Source of the DNA: Pezicula radicicola
Lineage: Eukaryota; Ascomycota; Leotiomycetes; Helotiales; Dermateaceae
Length of the DNA: 64,000 nt
Assembly: GCA_003008705.1 (NCBI GenBank)
Contig: PDUO01000026.1
Span: forward strand, 372,001-436,000
Reading direction: 5' to 3'
Of this stretch, positions 60,895 through 64,000 are shown piece after piece. The notes below the pieces were generated by a model. It searched no databases and was not told the origin of the DNA. It saw only the letters and a program-made list of their open reading frames with translations. Within the stretch, counting starts at the first letter, position 1. Each line of letters starts with the position of its first letter. Position numbers and translations under genes: made by a program.

Positions 60895-61568
60895 CTCGTT
60901 GGCGACCATGTAATGTCCGAGAGAAACGTTTGATTTAATTTTTTCTTTTTTTTCTCGCTAACTCTAGGGGCGCTAGTTTACAGTAGGCAATGGGATCACA
61001 ATAGCAATACGATTATACTCTTAAGCGAAGAGTAGTAATACAAGATCTATTTGTTTTATATCTCAGTCTATACTTAATTAAATTATTTACTTTCTTATAA
61101 GAATATATACTTACAGTAACTATAAGGATTATACTTGTATTTTTTTATTTAATTTTATCTATTAATATTAAATTATTAGTTTACTCCTATTATCTAATAA
61201 ACTAGTAATATATCACTTAGTATACCTATTAGTAATATAGTGGAATGGATGTTAATTCATAACTAGTTGTAAGAGTAGTAGTCTTAATATACTCGTCTAC
61301 GTACAAAGACTAGTCCTGTTTCGGCTAATGGCGCGGCGCGGTCTGACTGAGCGCGGCCTCTCATTGGTCAAGCGGGAAGCTGGCGCGCTTACATAACCCA
61401 ACACGTGATATTGTAAATCGACCTTCCAACATAAATAGTTATATATAAAATGATCGCATCGCTATTATAATCAATCGTATTGCCTAAATCAACCTCCTGA
61501 GTTGGTGAAAGAAATTAAAATTAAATGCGAGAACTTAGTCGGAAAATTATCACGTGGTCGCCAACAAG
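60895..61568. mobile_element. MITE-like element, 674 bp, terminal inverted repeats, TA duplication
   Basis: The left end CTCGTTGGCGACCATGTAAT and the complement of the right end CTTGTTGGCGACCACGTGAT agree at 17 of 20 positions; all three differences are transitions. Weaker inverted similarity extends further in (TCCGA, then ATTTAATTTT). TA flanks both ends (60893-60894 and 61569-61570). The interior is AT-rich with one GC-rich island and has no transposase frame. It is probably a non-autonomous Tc1/mariner-like element aged by point mutation. Confidence 0.72.
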
Positions 61569-62044
61569 TAATACCTACCTACCCATGTTAAGGAGAATTA
61601 TTTTTGAAAACACTGATAAAAAGACTTTGACTTATTTCAACGGTCTACCTGTCAATGAAACCGTACATGGACATCTGTCACTAAGGAATCATCATAAGAT
61701 TCTCTCAACATCTGCAAAATAGATCTGTTCCACGCTTTCTTTCATTGATCTCTACACTCACACCCTAAATAGCGAATTTTCGATCCATCGCCACAATATT
61801 GTCCCTCAGTGCTTAAAGAAAGTTGGAAGAACAATCCTCTGATGTCAAGTATGCCAATCGGGGTATCTCTCCGCTCCACCTATTTCCCCTACATACAAGC
61901 AATTAACCCCATAGCAATGCTGAACTTTGACGACGCAAAGAGCTGGTATTCCGCTGTAAAATACAATAAGAAAGGAAAAAAGGCTCGAATGTAACTCTAT
62001 TATTTGGATAGTTGAATTGACAATTGAGCGTTTCGATAAAACAT

Positions 62045-63691
62045 TTACTGAGCTTCGATATCATCGTTGCCACGAATAGGTTCGTCTGATGGTACGGAGG
62101 TGCGGAGCTTCTCATGGTCACGAGTTCCTTCGCCAGAGAACTTCGACGCAGAATCAGTCATATCGTTAAGAACCTCACGGGTCAACTCAACGTAGTCGTA
62201 TGCGAACTCGCCGATCTCAGCATCATCGATACCAAGAATCTCAGCTTCCTCTGTGGCGCGGAGGGAGAGACCTGGAATGAGGTTCATAACGAAGAGGATC
62301 AAGCAGGTTCCACCGAAGGAGTAGACACCACCTGAGACTGAATCTGCGAGTTGGTAGCCGAGTTGAACCCAGTTGTGATTGAGCCATCCACCTGGGATTT
62401 CGGAAAATCCATCTAGATGCGCTATGTAATCAGCAGCAAAGAAGGCAGTGAGGATGTTGCCAATCAAACCACCAACAGCGTGCTCAGCGAAGATATCAAG
62501 CGCATCGTCGATACCGAGAACAAACTTGAGCTTGGTGGCGTAGTTGGCACCTGCGGCACCGACGACACCATAGATGACGGCAGCCCATGCTGGGACAAAT
62601 CCAGATCCGGGAGTGATAGCTACAAGACCAGCAATGACACCGGAACAGAAACCGACGGTGGACCACTTGCGCTCAAGACGGTAATCAAGAACACACCAGG
62701 TAATACCTCCAACACAGGCAGCCAAGTTAGTAACCACCGCGGCCATAACAGCACGCAAGTTGGCGGCAAGAGCAGAGCCAGCGTTGAAACCAAACCAACC
62801 AACCCAGAGGAAGACGGTACCGATGACGATGTGGGTGACGTTGTGAGGGCGGTAGTTCAGCTCGTGGGTTCCGTGACCTCTGCGCTTGCCCAACATGATT
62901 GAGTAAGCGAGAGCCGCACATCCAGAAGATATGTGCACTGGGGTTCCACCAGCGAAATCAAGTCCACCCATCTTGAAAACCCATCCGGAAGCGTTCCAGG
63001 TCCAGCAAGCAATTGGATCATAGATGATTGTCGACCAAACGAACATGAAAACGACGCAAGGAAGCATCCGGCCACGTTCGGCTACAGCTCCAATAGCGAG
63101 TGCGACGGTGATTGCAGCGAACATACCCTGGTAAACGGCAAACATAAGATCGGGAATCTTGCTGGAACCAACAGAAGGAGCGCCAAGGACATTGCGGAAA
63201 CCGATGTTTTCGAGATCGCCGATATACTTTCCTGCCGTGTGCGAAAAAGCCAAAGAGTAGCCCCAGAAGAACCATTGGAATGAGACTACAGCTGTAGCCA
63301 TGATGGAGAGCCAGATCAGTGACAAGGCTGACTTTCTACGAGCAAGACCCGAATAGAAGAAGCTGGGCAACCATTAGTTTCCATGTGATATGCTCCGAGA
63401 TGCCCAATTTAAACATACCCTACACCGGGAATCATGAGTAAGACCAGAGCGGTTGCAGTAATCATCCAAGCAATGTCTCCAGCCTAAAGTTACAACTTGG
63501 TCAGCCTTGTCATACGAGGGGGGATATGCGCCAAGAAGTGCGGTGATACGGTGTGTGCGCGGCATGCTTACATCGTAAAAGATGTTGAGATCCTCCGTCA
63601 AAGAATCCCCTCCAGTCGCCGTGGAACCATTGTAGGGGACCTTGATGGTGTAGTTGAGGGCGTCGAGATCGATACCGTCGAGGACAACCAT
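62045..63691 (-). CDS. Ammonium transporter, AMT/MEP family, Mep2-like
   Basis: Three exons on the minus strand, 63691-63572, 63483-63419 and 63362-62045 (introns of 88 and 56 nt), in phase, give 500 residues with about 11 membrane segments. It carries ammonium across the plasma membrane. The first membrane segment spans the exon 2/3 join (MIPGVG-FFYSGLARRKSAL). Signatures are YDPIACWTWNASGWVFKMGG and GGTPVHISSGCAALAYS with pore His205, and LDIFAEHAVGGLIGN with pore His356. The two histidines are 151 residues apart, as in E. coli AmtB (168/318). Yeast Mep2 keeps the first His while Mep1 and Mep3 have Glu there, so this is a Mep2-type protein, a class that also signals nitrogen state. The conserved cytosolic tail (LGIDDAEIGEFAYDYVELTR) is present. 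ATG 63691 is the likely start; the frame upstream to 63997 is separate and has no ATG. Confidence 0.95.
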
Positions 63692-64000
63692 GTTGGCGTT
63701 TGCTCACTCGACGTGAGTCTTTTTGGAGATTAGATTTAGAGTAAAGAGGTGTCGAAGCAAGGCGAAAGAAAGGTTGAAGGTTGCTGTAGACAATGTAGCG
63801 TAAAAAAGAGAGTGTTGAAGTAAAAGTGCTTCGAGCAGGTTGTTGAGGGGTGGTGAGGGGAGAGCTCTGATATTTGAGTTGAGCTGAGGTCTTGGGGGTT
63901 GTGCTGTGGCACCGAGAAAGGAAGTCGCTCGGAATATCTGACTCACGGGAATCGAGGAGTCGCGTCGTTCGTGAAGCTTGAAGGTAGACGAAGCCAATCT
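63692..64000. promoter_or_regulatory. Upstream leader of the ammonium transporter gene
   Basis: This is the 5' region of the minus-strand transporter, cut by the window edge. A minus-strand frame here has no ATG. I see no HGATAR nitrogen-factor site in these 309 bases. Confidence 0.5.

Larger units (their letters stand above)
59700..62044. other. AT-rich gene-free interval with two short inverted-repeat elements
   Basis: No coding frame is supportable. Much of 60.3-61.3 kb is strongly AT-rich, rich in TA dinucleotides (for example 61140-61230). One GC-rich island (about 61325-61390, repeated GCGCGG) sits inside the second element. AT-richness of this kind in ascomycetes often marks repeats decayed by RIP, but I did not compute an index. 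Confidence 0.6.

Noticed and set aside
63704..63997. 97-codon minus-strand frame upstream of the ammonium transporter
   Set aside because: It begins without an ATG, is not in a splice-compatible arrangement with the transporter, and lies where the 5' leader is expected.

Overview
The window is nuclear DNA from a filamentous ascomycete fungus. Reading frames are broken by short introns (mostly 47-150 nt) with GT-AG borders and CTAAC/CTGAC-like branch sites. Genes are monocistronic, on both strands, and 0.5-7 kb apart. The recognisable proteins (an Ssk2/Os-4 type MAPKKK, a fungal-type Sld3, Dpb4, a Mep2-type ammonium transporter, F-box proteins) are those of Pezizomycotina. Overall protein style suggests Leotiomycetes, but that placement is only an impression. 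All exon joins given here were worked out by hand from splice signals, reading phase and family motifs.

Left third (1-17 kb): two F-box genes (2.2-4.2 kb and 6.0-8.9 kb) with a broken F-box-like stretch between them, then a large Ser/Thr-rich protein on the minus strand. After these comes a decayed zone. It holds a membrane-protein gene split by a palindrome-rich block (12.6-13.6 kb) and a clearly dead SRPK-like protein kinase (15-16 kb).

Middle (17-41 kb): a small membrane/coiled-coil protein, about 7 kb without a supportable gene, a homeodomain transcription factor whose intron cuts the recognition helix, and delta-1-pyrroline-5-carboxylate dehydrogenase (proline catabolism). Then Sld3 (replication initiation, minus strand) lies head to head with the HOG-pathway MAPKKK Ssk2. 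The Sld3 tail carries three tandem 23-residue repeats, each with a CDK-type TPxK site.

Right third (41-64 kb): another long gene-poor stretch, a Mid2/WSC-like single-pass surface protein, the Dpb4 histone-fold subunit of DNA polymerase epsilon, and a BTB/POZ protein. Last comes a run of four genes that fits nitrogen scavenging: an MFS transporter, divergently an M20-family N-carbamoyl amino acid/ureide amidohydrolase, a second MFS transporter of the phosphate/organophosphate type, and a twin-histidine (Mep2-like) ammonium transporter. Between the last two lies an AT-rich interval with two short elements that have terminal inverted repeats and TA target duplications. A fragment related to one of them lies inside an intron of the amidohydrolase gene.
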